A DNA stretch of 62,448 nt from JAGHAJ01 sp964559865 [NCBI: uncultured Synergistota bacterium] (GCA_964559865.1 CAZLJD010000020.1:1-62448); one strand, 5' to 3'; shown: positions 37,176-46,750, numbered from the stretch's first letter. Numbers and translations are program-made. Notes: generated by a model not told the origin, from the letters alone.

Positions 37176-37828
37176 GCGTAAGAAGTAAAGTTGAGGTAAA
37201 GGGCTTTGAAGCGAGATACTATGACAAGCTCATGGACATTATTGCACTTGGAACATATTCCTCTTTTCTGAAGAAGGTGGTTTATGATATGAACCTTCAG
37301 AAAGGGGAGAAAGTGGCAGACTTTGGGGGTGGCACAGGCAGGAATGCGCTAATTATGAGGAAATATGTGGAAAACGAAGGAGAGATCGTCTGCTTTGAGG
37401 TAGGAGAAGAGATGATATCCCAGGCGGAAAGTAGGTTTTTGATGTATGAAAACATGAGGGTTGAAAGACAGGACATAAGGGTACCGTTGGAATACAGAGA
37501 TTATTTTGATGTGGTATTCATGTCATTTGTTTTGCACGGGTTTGAACAGCACGATAGGATTAAGATAGTAGAGAATGCCAGCCGTGCTTTAAAGCACGGT
37601 GGAAGGATTTGCATTCTTGACTATAGTGAGTTTGATATTAGGAAGATGAATTTCGTCTTGCGATACCTCTTTACCCACTTGGAGTGTCCACTTGCACTTG
37701 AGTTTATAAGTATGGATATTAAAAGCTTTCTTTCCAAGAATGGTTTTGTAGACTTTAAGGAGAACTTTTACTACCACGGGTACGTGAGGTTAATCTGTGG
37801 AAAGAAGGTAAATACGGATGAAGCTTAG
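37172..37828 (+). CDS. SAM-dependent methyltransferase, class I
   Basis: A 218-residue Rossmann-fold methyltransferase: motif [13 protein letters not shown], acidic motif II (VCFEVGEEM), motif [12 protein letters not shown] and post-motif [13 protein letters not shown], similar to UbiE/small-molecule or lipid methyltransferases. The substrate is unknown. The TTG start overlaps lemA by 4 bases with GGAGG about 7 bases before it. It is placed between LemA and DUF2207, which are usually adjacent, so it may modify a lipid or quinone tied to this envelope module. A perfect 18-base palindrome lies at 37582-37599. Confidence 0.85.
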   Translation: MSVRSKVEVKGFEARYYDKLMDIIALGTYSSFLKKVVYDMNLQKGEKVADFGGGTGRNALIMRKYVENEGEIVCFEVGEEMISQAESRFLMYENMRVERQDIRVPLEYRDYFDVVFMSFVLHGFEQHDRIKIVENASRALKHGGRICILDYSEFDIRKMNFVLRYLFTHLECPLALEFISMDIKSFLSKNGFVDFKENFYYHGYVRLICGKKVNTDEA

Positions 37829-39545
37829 AGGTATTTTGATGCTCACTTTGATTGTGCTATTACCTACGAGTATAGTGCATGCCAAAAGCTACACACTACC
37901 TTATGCAAGTGTCTCTTACATAGTTAACAAAGATGGCTCTGTATCCGTTATGGAGAAGGTGGACTTTAGTTTTAGGGGAACATTTCATTGGGTTAAGAGA
38001 TACATATATTTGAAAGAGGGTACATCGGTTAGAGATATACAAGTAGGAGTGATTGGGGGAAAGGCAAGATTTATTGTCGGTAGAAGCCGACACGGTTTCT
38101 ACTGTAAGGCAATCTTTAGCAGAGGTATATCTAACAAAAGGATTACACTCCTTGTTGCTTATCGACTTATAGGGGTAGTTCAAGTATTCCGTGATATATC
38201 CCAGTTATACCCAAAGGTATGGGGAGAGGGTTGGAAGAAGAGACTTCAGAGATTAGATGTCAAATTTCAGTTTCCAAATAGGCTTGATCGTGTGAAGTAC
38301 TATGTACATCCATCTGTGTATCTGAAAGGTATCAGCAAAAGGGGTAACACACTTTTATTTGTGTTTAATGGTATCCCAGCGGGTGTGTTTCAGGAGATTA
38401 GATTACTTATGCCCGTAGCATGGTTTGCAAACGCTAAGTTTGCTACTCGTATCAATAAAGATGCCATTCCTCAAATAGAGAGAATAGAAAGAAGATACGT
38501 GTCTACGGGAAGGTGGCTTTCTCTTATAGGTTGGTTACTCATAATCATTGCCATTTTAGTACCTATCATTATATATTTTACTTATGGAAGAGAACCAAGA
38601 ATAGATTATCATGGCATTTATGAGAGGGAGATACCATATAAAGATCCACCTGCAAAGGTAAATGCAATAATGATGGGTAAAGTTGGTATTCCTACTGTGG
38701 AAGGCGTCTTAGCAACGGTAATGGAGCTGGTGAGACAGAAGTTTATCTCCTTTAGAGGCGAAGATGAGGAGGGAATATATATCTCTTTCTTAAAGGATGA
38801 AGATAAGGGTAAACTTCAACCGTATGAAAGGTTTGTGTTGGACAAGATAAAAGAAATGTGTGAAGGTGGTAGAGAGTTGCCATGGAAGGAGTTTGCATCC
38901 AAGTTTTCGGTAGTATTCCCTGTCTGGAAAGATATGGTTAGTGGTAGTATAGATGTGAAGAAGTACTTCTACCCTACTGGTAACACGCTGTTGAAGGTGT
39001 TTGGTACACTTTCTGTAGCAATTGCTATCATTGGGTTCTTTTATGTATACTTTTCAAGTTTTCATGCATTCTATCCAATTGCCTATCACACGATTAGCGT
39101 AGGATTGGGGATACTTTTTGTCTCCGGTTTGGTTTCTCTTTTAATGCCTGATAAAGTTGCAGGCAGATGGACGAAGTATGGGTTGACATACTACAAGAAG
39201 TGGCAAAGATTTAAATCGTACCTTACAGATTTTAGTATGCTTAAGGAATATCCACCAGAGTCTATAGCTATTTGGGAAATTTACCTGGTGTATGCAACAG
39301 CACTTGGAGTTGCAAGGAAGGTTATAAAGCATATGAAGATGATACTGCCACAGCAATTTTCAGAGGAGGAGATAAATATGAGTCCATTTTATGTATGGTA
39401 TATGTATCCGCTCCTGTGGGATACTGGTTGGCACAGTACATTTGCTCAAAGTGTTGGAGAGATTGCAGATGTTTCTTTTAGTGATATAGGTGATATAGGT
39501 GATATAGGTGGAGGTTTTGGTGGAGGAGGCGGAGACGCTGGGTAA
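37818..39545 (+). CDS. DUF2207 membrane protein
   Basis: A 575-residue membrane protein with signal peptide (residues 1-22), an extracytoplasmic N-terminal domain containing VNKDGSVSVMEKVDFSFRGTFHWVKRYIYL (typical of DUF2207), a membrane segment near residues 232-254, a cytoplasmic domain and a second membrane hairpin near 392-440, and a glycine-rich C-terminus (GGGFGGGGGDAG). Such proteins are common beside LemA and are thought to be envelope-associated; no activity is known. It overlaps the methyltransferase gene by 11 bases. Confidence 0.85.
   Translation: MKLRGILMLTLIVLLPTSIVHAKSYTLPYASVSYIVNKDGSVSVMEKVDFSFRGTFHWVKRYIYLKEGTSVRDIQVGVIGGKARFIVGRSRHGFYCKAIFSRGISNKRITLLVAYRLIGVVQVFRDISQLYPKVWGEGWKKRLQRLDVKFQFPNRLDRVKYYVHPSVYLKGISKRGNTLLFVFNGIPAGVFQEIRLLMPVAWFANAKFATRINKDAIPQIERIERRYVSTGRWLSLIGWLLIIIAILVPIIIYFTYGREPRIDYHGIYEREIPYKDPPAKVNAIMMGKVGIPTVEGVLATVMELVRQKFISFRGEDEEGIYISFLKDEDKGKLQPYERFVLDKIKEMCEGGRELPWKEFASKFSVVFPVWKDMVSGSIDVKKYFYPTGNTLLKVFGTLSVAIAIIGFFYVYFSSFHAFYPIAYHTISVGLGILFVSGLVSLLMPDKVAGRWTKYGLTYYKKWQRFKSYLTDFSMLKEYPPESIAIWEIYLVYATALGVARKVIKHMKMILPQQFSEEEINMSPFYVWYMYPLLWDTGWHSTFAQSVGEIADVSFSDIGDIGDIGGGFGGGGGDAG
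39481..39507 (+). repeat. Three tandem 9-bp repeats in the DUF2207 C-terminus
   Basis: GTGATATAG occurs three times without interruption and encodes three Asp-Ile-Gly units just before the glycine-rich tail. In-frame repeats can change in number by slippage without disrupting the frame. Confidence 0.85.
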
Positions 39546-39575
39546 CGTTTTTTGATTTGGAAAGGGGTGTTGTAG

Positions 39576-41057
39576 ATGAAGGGGTCTAAAAGGTGGTTTG
39601 TACTTGGGTTGGTATTACTTGTTGCACTAGGGGTAGTAGTGTACTTTGTCATAAGGCAGAGAGGCATTGTCTCTTATGACCCTGCAGAATTCTTCTTTGC
39701 ACCCGGCAAAGGTGAAGCTGTTTTGTATGCCAACCTTCCTAATTACGATGTACTTGTTAACGCTGCAGATAAGGGAGGATGGCTCGATGCTTTTGCTGAA
39801 AGTGGCAAAGTAGATAAAGAGTTTGTCAAGAAGTCTGCTAAATATATTAGCAGACTTGCCTATATATCGTATTACCTCCCAAACGGGAATAAGGAGAGAT
39901 TTCTGTTCATCACGCCAAAGCTTTCCATGGACATGAAAAGCATCAAAAAAGTTCTTTTGCTGTTTGACCCTTCTGTGAAGATGGACAGACTTCCAAAACC
40001 CGTACAAGGTAGAGATGTTTATAAAATTGAGTTTAAGAAGGGGAATGTGGTATGGAGTTTTTATGCAAAGGGAAGTCTGGTTGTTTCTAAAAGTGAGGAT
40101 GCTATTAGGTGGCTCCTTAAAAGGAAATCTACTGCTGGAAAGGCACTTGCAGGCTATTTGCCACATAAGGTTAAAGGAAAATGGTATGTGTATGTGGATG
40201 TCAATAAAACTATACTTGAAGGTTTAATGAAAAAAGGCAGAAAATATACAGGGAAAGTGCCGATAGGTGGTATTGAAGTTGCAATAAACAGGAAAGAGTC
40301 TGGAATGGTAGTAGTTGATGCGTTTATAAGGGCAAGAGATGTTAAAAAGGAGAGCATAGTGGATACATCTAAAAACATGTTATTCGTTACCAAGCTTCCT
40401 ATGCTTAAGAACATAGTATTTATGCTGGGTGCAAACATAAAAGGAGACATATTTATTGAGAAAGTCAAAGAAAGTATGGCATTTTTCCCTAAGTTGAGAG
40501 GTGAAGACCCCTTTAAGCTTATAGGAACTACCAAGGAAGAAATGGTAAAACTGTTTGATGGAGGTCTTTTAGCGGTGGTAGGAGGAGAGATCAAGGTATT
40601 TGGTAGAGAGTATCCAGCGTTTCTATTGTACCTTGCTCCAAAAGATAGCCGTGTACTTGTGAAATCTGCAAAATGGATTTCCAATCTTCTTTCATCTAAT
40701 GGTGTAATCATGAAGGAGGTAAAAGTGGAAGGGTGGAAGAAGCTCTTTACGGGGAGTGATGTAGTGCCCGTGTTTGTTGGGGTGAGAAGGAATTACATTG
40801 CCTTTGGAGTTGGAAAACTCAATTTATTGAGTAGCGATGTACTTGCGCCAAGACAGATAAAGAATATCTCTAAGGAAGCAAAAGGAGTACTGTTATTTTT
40901 GGATATTAAGAGGATTAAGGAGCTTGTGAAGAGATTTGCCAGTGGTACGAAAATATATAAAGGAGTCAATGAGTTCTTTCAGAAACTACCCCGAATAAGT
41001 TATTTGGTTATCTTCCTTAAGGATTACAACATGGTAGAGCTAAGGATCATACCTTAG
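39576..41057 (+). CDS. Membrane-anchored extracytoplasmic protein of unknown function
   Basis: A 493-residue protein with one N-terminal membrane helix (about residues 7-26) and a large outside domain. I do not recognise it with confidence; the layout and segments such as EAVLYANLPNYDVLVNAADKGG and GKWYVYVDVNKTIL faintly resemble DUF3352-type proteins. It is lysine- and valine-rich with no cysteines or catalytic motif that I can see. It lies 30 bases after the DUF2207 gene with its own weak ribosome site and probably shares the envelope transcript, followed after 23 bases by lysA. Confidence 0.6.
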   Translation: MKGSKRWFVLGLVLLVALGVVVYFVIRQRGIVSYDPAEFFFAPGKGEAVLYANLPNYDVLVNAADKGGWLDAFAESGKVDKEFVKKSAKYISRLAYISYYLPNGNKERFLFITPKLSMDMKSIKKVLLLFDPSVKMDRLPKPVQGRDVYKIEFKKGNVVWSFYAKGSLVVSKSEDAIRWLLKRKSTAGKALAGYLPHKVKGKWYVYVDVNKTILEGLMKKGRKYTGKVPIGGIEVAINRKESGMVVVDAFIRARDVKKESIVDTSKNMLFVTKLPMLKNIVFMLGANIKGDIFIEKVKESMAFFPKLRGEDPFKLIGTTKEEMVKLFDGGLLAVVGGEIKVFGREYPAFLLYLAPKDSRVLVKSAKWISNLLSSNGVIMKEVKVEGWKKLFTGSDVVPVFVGVRRNYIAFGVGKLNLLSSDVLAPRQIKNISKEAKGVLLFLDIKRIKELVKRFASGTKIYKGVNEFFQKLPRISYLVIFLKDYNMVELRIIP

Positions 41058-41080
41058 ACAGAGAAAGGGTGTAGAACGGT

Positions 41081-42310
41081 ATGTTTTACTTTAAGAATAA
41101 AGAACTCTATGTGGATAATGTGCCAGCGAGGGATATAATTGAAAAGTACGGAACACCAATTTATGTTTACAGCGCTTCTGGGATAAGGGATAGATTAAAG
41201 CAGGTTTTCGAGTTCACGGAAGGAATAGATAGCCTTATACTCCTTGCTATGAAAGCAAATTCAAACATCTCTCTGTTAAAGTTCCTTTCTTCTTGGGGTA
41301 TTGGTGCTGACGCTGTTTCTGGAGGAGAGCTGTATCTTGCATTGAAGGCAGGTATTCCACAAAAGAAGATAGTCTTCAATGGTAATGGAAAAGATGCTTG
41401 GGAAATAGAACTCGCAGTGAGGAGCAACATACTTCTTATTAATGTAGAGAATGTTGAAGAGGTGGAACTTATAGACAGTATAGCAAGGAGATATGGAAGA
41501 GTTGTTGATATCGGATTTAGGTGGAACCCCGAGATAGAGGTACCCACCCATCCTTATCTTGCGACTGCGCTGAAAAGAAGCAAGTTCGGCTTATCTTCAG
41601 AAGAGATTTTTTCTCTCGTTAAGGAAATGAATAGGTATCCGAATGTCAGATTAGTTGGGCTTCACGCCCACATAGGTTCTCAGATAACTGCAGTTGAGCC
41701 TTATGTAATACTGGCTGGTGCTATGGCCAAGATGGTTAAGCGGCTTCGTACATATGGGTTTGACATAAGGTATGTGGACCTTGGTGGGGGGTGGGGAATA
41801 AGCTACAATAGGAGCAGTAAATTTCCACTTAAGAGCTTTTTAGATAGCGTAAAGTCTGTTGTTGATGGAGAGTATAAGGTAGTGTTTGAACCTGGAAGGT
41901 GGCTTCTGGCTGACGCCGGCATTATCTTATCGAAAGTTTTATATATAAAGAACAGGTATGGTAAAAGGATGGTTATTTTAGATATGGGTATGAATGACCT
42001 TGTTAGGCCTTCTATGTACGGGGCAAAGCATGGGGTAGCACCTATTTCAACTGATGGCGGTGTGCACAAATACGATTTCGTAGGTCCTGTGTGTGAATCT
42101 GGAGATGTATTAAGGGAAGGGATTTTAACTTATAATGTGAAGAGAGGAGACTATGTTGCTGTATTCAAGGCAGGTGCATATGGTTTTTCCATGTCGTCAA
42201 ATTACAACATGAGATTGAGACCTGCAGAGGTTTTGGTAGACGGGGACAGATATTACTTGATAAGGAAGAGGGAGGAGTTTGATGACCTTATTAGGAAACA
42301 GGTATTCTAA
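41081..42310 (+). CDS. lysA: Diaminopimelate decarboxylase
   Basis: LysA converts meso-diaminopimelate to lysine with PLP. The 409-residue alanine-racemase-fold enzyme has the predicted PLP lysine at Lys58 (LAMKANSN), GADAVSGGELYLAL, HAHIGSQ, the glycine loop DLGGGWGI, FEPGRWL, and the active-site CESGD and GAYGFSMSSNYN motifs. It is the first of three lysine/DAP genes and overlaps dapF by 29 bases. Confidence 0.96.
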   Translation: MFYFKNKELYVDNVPARDIIEKYGTPIYVYSASGIRDRLKQVFEFTEGIDSLILLAMKANSNISLLKFLSSWGIGADAVSGGELYLALKAGIPQKKIVFNGNGKDAWEIELAVRSNILLINVENVEEVELIDSIARRYGRVVDIGFRWNPEIEVPTHPYLATALKRSKFGLSSEEIFSLVKEMNRYPNVRLVGLHAHIGSQITAVEPYVILAGAMAKMVKRLRTYGFDIRYVDLGGGWGISYNRSSKFPLKSFLDSVKSVVDGEYKVVFEPGRWLLADAGIILSKVLYIKNRYGKRMVILDMGMNDLVRPSMYGAKHGVAPISTDGGVHKYDFVGPVCESGDVLREGILTYNVKRGDYVAVFKAGAYGFSMSSNYNMRLRPAEVLVDGDRYYLIRKREEFDDLIRKQVF

Positions 42311-43094
42311 GATTGTCTTCTACAAAATGGAAGGTAATGGTAATGACTTTGTTGTCATAGATAATACGAGTGATGTTTTGGAAGAACGAGTAAAAAGCAG
42401 ATTTTCCCAGACACTTTGTGACAGAAGGTTTGGGGTGGGTGCAGATGGAGTTATATTCATCGAGAGATCTGAACTTGCCAATTACAGAATGAGGTTATTT
42501 AATGCAGATGGTTCAGAAGCAGAAATGTGTGGTAATGGAATCAGGTGTTTTGCGTTTTTTTGTAGCAGAGTTAAAGGATTTGGTGGGGATACGCTTAGAA
42601 TAGAAACGGGAGCTGGTATGATAGAGACGTGGTTTGAAGGAGACCTTATAGGACTTTCTGTGGGAGAAGCTGACGACAAAGGCAATCCACTTAGAGACTA
42701 TGACGGTGTTTTTGTGAATGTAGGAGTGCCGCACTATGTAATTATGGTAGAAGATGTTAGTGCCATTAATGTTGAGAGTTTAGGGAAAAGAATCAGGTAT
42801 AGGAAAGAGTTTGCTGAAGGTACAAATGTCGACTTTGTTGAATATGTAGATGAGCATACTATAAAGGTCAGGACATACGAGAGGGGGGTAGAGGCAGAAA
42901 CACTTTCCTGTGGTACAGGTGCAGTGGCCTCTGCGTATGTAGTTAATGCTTATGGTAAATGTAGGTTTCCGGTAACGGTTGTAAATATTGGTGGTAAGTT
43001 GAGAGTAGATGTGAAGGATAACTTCGAAAAGCGTGAACTGTTGTTGTTTGGGAAGGCAAGGATTGTTTTTAAGGGGGAATGGATAGATGAGTAG
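42282..43094 (+). CDS. dapF: Diaminopimelate epimerase
   Basis: DapF interconverts LL- and meso-DAP using two cysteines. The 270-residue protein has [15 protein letters not shown] at the start, the first cysteine in CGNGIRCF and the second in [13 protein letters not shown] 42282 is chosen because GGAGGAG lies 5 bases before it; TTG 42279 is too close. Overlaps with lysA and dapH indicate coupled translation. Confidence 0.96.
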   Translation: MTLLGNRYSKIVFYKMEGNGNDFVVIDNTSDVLEERVKSRFSQTLCDRRFGVGADGVIFIERSELANYRMRLFNADGSEAEMCGNGIRCFAFFCSRVKGFGGDTLRIETGAGMIETWFEGDLIGLSVGEADDKGNPLRDYDGVFVNVGVPHYVIMVEDVSAINVESLGKRIRYRKEFAEGTNVDFVEYVDEHTIKVRTYERGVEAETLSCGTGAVASAYVVNAYGKCRFPVTVVNIGGKLRVDVKDNFEKRELLLFGKARIVFKGEWIDE

Positions 43095-43794
43095 CGATGC
43101 AAAGGAACTCATAAGATTGATAAAGGAAAGTAAGAAAAGAACTCCTGCAAAGGTATGGGTAAATGGAAGCATTTCCTCTCAAACGATACCGGCAGGTGTT
43201 AAGCTGTTCGGTAGGGATGGGTTTTACTTTCTGGTGGGTGATTATGATGCTATTGAAGGGGTGCTCGCAGATGATAGGAACCGTGTGGAGGACTACTGGT
43301 TTGAAATTACTGCAAGAAATTCAGCTTTACCTTTACTTGACTATAGGGGCATACCTGCAAGGATAGAACCAGGTGCAGTAATAAGAGATAGGGTGAAGAT
43401 AGGTAAGAATTGTGTGATAATGATGGGTGCAGTTATAAATGTAGGAGCTGAAATAGGTGAAGAGACAATGATAGACATGAATGCTGTGATAGGTGGCAGA
43501 GCCATTATAGGCAAGAGGGTCCATGTTGGTGCTGGTGCCGTTATTGCTGGAGTTATAGAACCTCCAAGTGCAACCCCTGTTGTTATAGAAGATGGTGTGT
43601 TGATTGGTGCAAATGCAGTTGTACTTGAAGGAGTCAGGATTGGAAAAGGTTCTGTGGTTGGTGCTGGTGCAGTGGTTATAAAAGATGTACCATCTGGTGT
43701 AGTAGTTGCAGGTGTACCTGCAAAGATCGTGAAGAGGACAGAGGGATTGAGTGAGGAAAAGAGAAAGATAGTTGACGACCTGAGGGGAGTGTAG
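43087..43794 (+). CDS. dapH: Tetrahydrodipicolinate N-acetyltransferase
   Basis: DapH acetylates tetrahydrodipicolinate, so this organism uses the acetylated DAP branch. The 235-residue protein has the N-terminal DapH domain ([23 protein letters not shown]) and a left-handed hexapeptide beta-helix ([26 protein letters not shown] ... [24 protein letters not shown]) with the insertion [16 protein letters not shown] typical of the family. Its ATG lies 8 bases inside dapF. Confidence 0.95.
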   Translation: MSSDAKELIRLIKESKKRTPAKVWVNGSISSQTIPAGVKLFGRDGFYFLVGDYDAIEGVLADDRNRVEDYWFEITARNSALPLLDYRGIPARIEPGAVIRDRVKIGKNCVIMMGAVINVGAEIGEETMIDMNAVIGGRAIIGKRVHVGAGAVIAGVIEPPSATPVVIEDGVLIGANAVVLEGVRIGKGSVVGAGAVVIKDVPSGVVVAGVPAKIVKRTEGLSEEKRKIVDDLRGV

Positions 43795-44046
43795 TTGAAA
43801 GTTCGTAATAGGTTTGACCTTGAGAAAGAGTTAGAGAAGACGAATAAAGCAAGAAAGAAGAGCATGTTTATAATGGCAATAAATATAGCCCTTGTCTTTG
43901 TGGTTGTCCTAATAATGTCTCCTCCAAGTGCCAAGTTTATAGGGATACGCTTCTTCTTCAGCGCTATACTGTTTATGATTGGGATAGGGATTATGCTTTT
44001 TTTTGTCCTTAAGTGGTATTTTTTGAAGAATAAGAAGGGTAAATGA
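43795..44046 (+). CDS. Small two-helix membrane protein, unknown
   Basis: An 83-residue protein with a charged N-terminal helix (about residues 5-22) and two membrane segments (about 23-42 and 52-72), ending in a lysine-rich tail. TTG start directly after the dapH stop, with GAGGGGAG before it. I do not recognise the family. It is wedged between dapH and tsaE with gaps of 0 and 1 base, so it is surely co-translated. Confidence 0.65.
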   Translation: MKVRNRFDLEKELEKTNKARKKSMFIMAINIALVFVVVLIMSPPSAKFIGIRFFFSAILFMIGIGIMLFFVLKWYFLKNKKGK

Positions 44047-44047
44047 T

Positions 44048-44521
44048 ATGGCCTTGAATGTGAAATTGGTGAGTCGCAGTGAGAATGAAACTATAGAAAT
44101 AGGTAGAAGGCTTGGAAGTATATTAAAACCCCCAGATGTGGTACTCCTAATGGGCGAACTTGGGGCTGGCAAAACGACATTTGTAAAGGGTATTGCTACG
44201 GGCATGAAAATACAAGATATTGTCAAGAGTCCCACTTTCACCATTGCAAGGGAATACGGTGTTTCGCCACGCAAACTCTACCACTTGGACCTTTACAGGA
44301 TTCAAGTAGAAGACTTCGTTGTTATTGAGGATTACTTTGGTAGTGATGGAGTTGTAGTTGTAGAATGGGGAAACGAGATTCTGCCTTACATGACACTATC
44401 CTATGTGAGCATTAATCTTTCATATCTAAGTGTTTTCACGAGGATGATAGACATAGATGTTTGCTGTAAACATAACGAATGTGAACTCTTAAGGAGGGTA
44501 AAAGTTGCCTTCGGAAGATAA
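44048..44521 (+). CDS. tsaE: tRNA t6A biosynthesis ATPase TsaE
   Basis: TsaE is the ATPase that supports the TsaB-TsaD complex making threonylcarbamoyl-A37 on ANN-decoding tRNAs. The 157-residue protein has Walker A GELGAGKTTF, the SPTFTIAREY motif and YHLDLYRI, all family hallmarks, and the C-terminal EWGNEI segment. It is followed by tsaB with a 17-base overlap; tsaD is not in the window. Confidence 0.94.
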   Translation: MALNVKLVSRSENETIEIGRRLGSILKPPDVVLLMGELGAGKTTFVKGIATGMKIQDIVKSPTFTIAREYGVSPRKLYHLDLYRIQVEDFVVIEDYFGSDGVVVVEWGNEILPYMTLSYVSINLSYLSVFTRMIDIDVCCKHNECELLRRVKVAFGR

Positions 44522-45215
44522 TATGTACATATTTGCCATTGATACTTCTACAAAGATCAGTAGTTTGGGTGTATTTTATGGTAGAGAACCCGTGATAACA
44601 CTGTATGTCGATAGGGGTGTTGTAAAAGGTGAAAACCTCATTTTGCTTGTAGATTACCTAATTGGCAAGGCGGGGATAACAAGACAAGACCTAAACGGTG
44701 TAGTTGTTGGGATAGGACCAGGATCCTTTACAGGCATAAGAATTGCGCTGTCGATTGCAAAGGCTATGGCTTATGCGGATAACCTGTTGATAAAGGGTGT
44801 CAGAACCATGGATGCCATTGCTCTCGAACTTCAAGGAATTTCTTCACTTGTTTCACCGCTTCTCTCTGCAACTTCAGGTAAGTACTTTACAGCACTTTAC
44901 TCCGTTGGAGATGACCTTAAATGTATTGAAGATGTATCTTTGTGTAACTTGGATGAATGGGTCCAGATGTTAACACAACGGTATAGAGATCGTGAAATCA
45001 TTTTTATCTTAGATGAGAGAAGAGTGGAAGATGCGCCAATTTTAACCAGTAGTTCTAAACTTTACGGTGTTATAGAGTCCAAAATGTTTCCGAAAGTAGA
45101 GATGCTCGTGAAACTCTTCTATAGATATATGGAAAAAGACGACCTGGATAGCCCATTTACTCTCCTACCAATGTATTACAGACCTTCTGCTGCAGAAGAA
45201 AAGATTTCGAAATAA
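44505..45215 (+). CDS. tsaB: tRNA t6A biosynthesis protein TsaB
   Basis: TsaB is the inactive actin-fold partner of TsaD. The 236-residue protein has IFAIDTSTKISSLGV, DLNGVVVGIGPGSFTGIRIALSIAKAMA and SATSGKYFTALY. The start is set by AAGGAGGG at 44491-44498, which lies 6 bases before TTG 44505; the ATG at 44523 (a more usual TsaB N-terminus) has only a weak GGAAG. It closes this transcript; no clear terminator follows. Confidence 0.93.
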   Translation: MPSEDNMYIFAIDTSTKISSLGVFYGREPVITLYVDRGVVKGENLILLVDYLIGKAGITRQDLNGVVVGIGPGSFTGIRIALSIAKAMAYADNLLIKGVRTMDAIALELQGISSLVSPLLSATSGKYFTALYSVGDDLKCIEDVSLCNLDEWVQMLTQRYRDREIIFILDERRVEDAPILTSSSKLYGVIESKMFPKVEMLVKLFYRYMEKDDLDSPFTLLPMYYRPSAAEEKISK

Positions 45216-45351
45216 GAATGTACTATTTATAAAATTTTTACATATTGCTACAAGAAGGATTTCAGGGAGCTTTGTCGAATAACTACATTGTGAGGGTTAT
45301 AACTATTAAGCTTGTGAAAAATGTACTTAACTTAGATAGGAGGTAATAGCT
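45216..45351 (+). promoter_or_regulatory. Leader/promoter region of the dehydrogenase operon
   Basis: This 136-base A/T-rich gap separates tsaB from the redox operon. Two poor promoters can be drawn: TTGTCG (45272) with TATAAC (45298) at 20-base spacing, and TATAAA at 45228 without a good -35. TAGGAGG at 45337-45343 is a strong ribosome site for the next gene. I see no terminator or riboswitch fold. Confidence 0.35.
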
Positions 45352-45672
45352 TTGAGTGGAAGGCTGGAACACCATCCTATCTTAACCTTTCGGCGGGGAA
45401 GGAAGGTTAAGTTCTACTTTGATGGTAGGGAACTTGAGGGATACGAGGGAGAAACGATAGCGGCAGCATTACACGCAGCAGGTGTTAAGAAGTATAGGAC
45501 GAGTGCAGAGCTGGGAAGACCAAGGGGGTTTTTCTGTGCAATCGGAAAGTGTTCTTCGTGTTTTATGGTTGTTGATGGTAAACCTAATGTGAGGGTTTGC
45601 GTTACACCTTTGAAAGAAGGTATGAGGGTACAAACTCAGATAGGGAAAGGTGATCTAATTGAGAAAAACTGA
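45352..45672 (+). CDS. [2Fe-2S] subunit of a flavoprotein dehydrogenase (HcnA-like)
   Basis: A 106-residue ferredoxin-like subunit with the plant-type cluster pattern C-x4-C-x2-C-x12-C (FFCAIGKCSSCFMVVDGKPN then VRVC) and the opening HHPILTFRRGRKVKFYFDGRELEGYEGETIAAAL. It matches the small subunits of hydrogen cyanide synthase, octopine oxidase, D-hydroxyproline and L-proline dehydrogenases. It passes electrons between flavin subunits. The TTG start follows TAGGAGG by 8 bases. It overlaps the next gene by 14 bases. Confidence 0.88.
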   Translation: MSGRLEHHPILTFRRGRKVKFYFDGRELEGYEGETIAAALHAAGVKKYRTSAELGRPRGFFCAIGKCSSCFMVVDGKPNVRVCVTPLKEGMRVQTQIGKGDLIEKN

Positions 45673-46750
45673 GGTACTAGTTGTAGGCGGAGGACCGGCG
45701 GGCTTGTCTGCAGCTATAGCAGCTGCATCTATGGGGGCAAAGGTGACCCTGGTTGACGACGGGTTAAAATTGGGAGGGCAACTTGTTAAGCAGACGCATA
45801 AGTTTTTTGGCTCTCACAAGCAGTCTGCAGGAGTTAGAGGGATAAAGATTGCAGAACTGTTGCTCTCTGAGATAGATAGACTGAAAGGTAAGATAGAGGT
45901 TATGTCCAACACCACGGCGACAGGTTACTACCAAGATGACGGTGTAGTTACTGCAATGACAGGTGAAGAGATGTATATGAAGATAAAGGCTGAAAGAATA
46001 ATAATAGCGACGGGTGCTTCAGAAAGAATGCTCACTTTTCCAAATAATGACTTACCTGGTGTGTATGGTGCAGGTGCTGTACAGACATTGATGAACGTTT
46101 ATGGAATTATACCTGGCGACAGAGTACTAATGATTGGTGCGGGAAATATAGGGCTTATTGTGAGTTACCAACTCATGCAGGCGAATGTTGAGGTTGCTGC
46201 GGTGGTGGAAGCAATGCCCTACATAGGCGGGTACCTCGTTCATGCTTCTAAGATAAGGAGATTAGGGGTACCGATCTACACTTCACATACGATACTTGAA
46301 GCCTACGGTAAAGACGCTGTGGAAGCTGCTGCCATTGTGAAACTTGACAATAAGTGGCAACCAATACCTTCTACAAAGCGGGTCATCAATGTAGATACAG
46401 TATGCCTATCTGTCGGTTTGTCACCTCTTATAGAATTGCTGTGGCAGGCTGGTTGTAAGATGAAGTATGTTCCGCAACTTGGAGGCAATGTAGTCTTAAG
46501 GGATAAGTACATGAGAACTTCAAAACAGGATATTTTTGTTGCTGGTGATGTAGCAGGGATAGAGGAAGCTACTTCTGCTATGCTGGAAGGCAAACTTGCA
46601 GGTCTTATTGCTGCAAGTGATCTTGGTTATGCGTATGATGGTTGGGAAGCAGACAAGGAGGATGCAATTTCAAGCCTTGAAGAGCTGAGGAGAGGACCTT
46701 TGAGCGAGAAGATCAGGTCGGGTCTTAAGGAGGTTGTAGTTGAATGGTGA
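45659..46750 (+). CDS. FAD/NAD(P)-binding alpha subunit of the dehydrogenase
   Basis: A 363-residue pyridine-nucleotide-disulfide-type oxidoreductase with N-terminal GGGPAGLSAAIAAASMGAKVTLVDD (FAD), the GASERMLTFPNNDLPGVYGAGAVQTLMN segment of HcnB/OoxA-type alpha subunits, a second dinucleotide fold (IGAGNIGLIVSYQLM) and VAGDVAGIEEATSAMLEGKLAG. Relatives of about 460 residues carry a C-terminal [2Fe-2S] BFD domain; here that part is a separate gene at 47248. TTG start, overlapping both neighbours. Confidence 0.9.
   Translation: MRKTEVLVVGGGPAGLSAAIAAASMGAKVTLVDDGLKLGGQLVKQTHKFFGSHKQSAGVRGIKIAELLLSEIDRLKGKIEVMSNTTATGYYQDDGVVTAMTGEEMYMKIKAERIIIATGASERMLTFPNNDLPGVYGAGAVQTLMNVYGIIPGDRVLMIGAGNIGLIVSYQLMQANVEVAAVVEAMPYIGGYLVHASKIRRLGVPIYTSHTILEAYGKDAVEAAAIVKLDNKWQPIPSTKRVINVDTVCLSVGLSPLIELLWQAGCKMKYVPQLGGNVVLRDKYMRTSKQDIFVAGDVAGIEEATSAMLEGKLAGLIAASDLGYAYDGWEADKEDAISSLEELRRGPLSEKIRSGLKEVVVEW

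Noticed and set aside
41081-43794. Lysine riboswitch ahead of lysA
   Set aside because: Only 23 bases separate lysA from the upstream gene, too short for any riboswitch.
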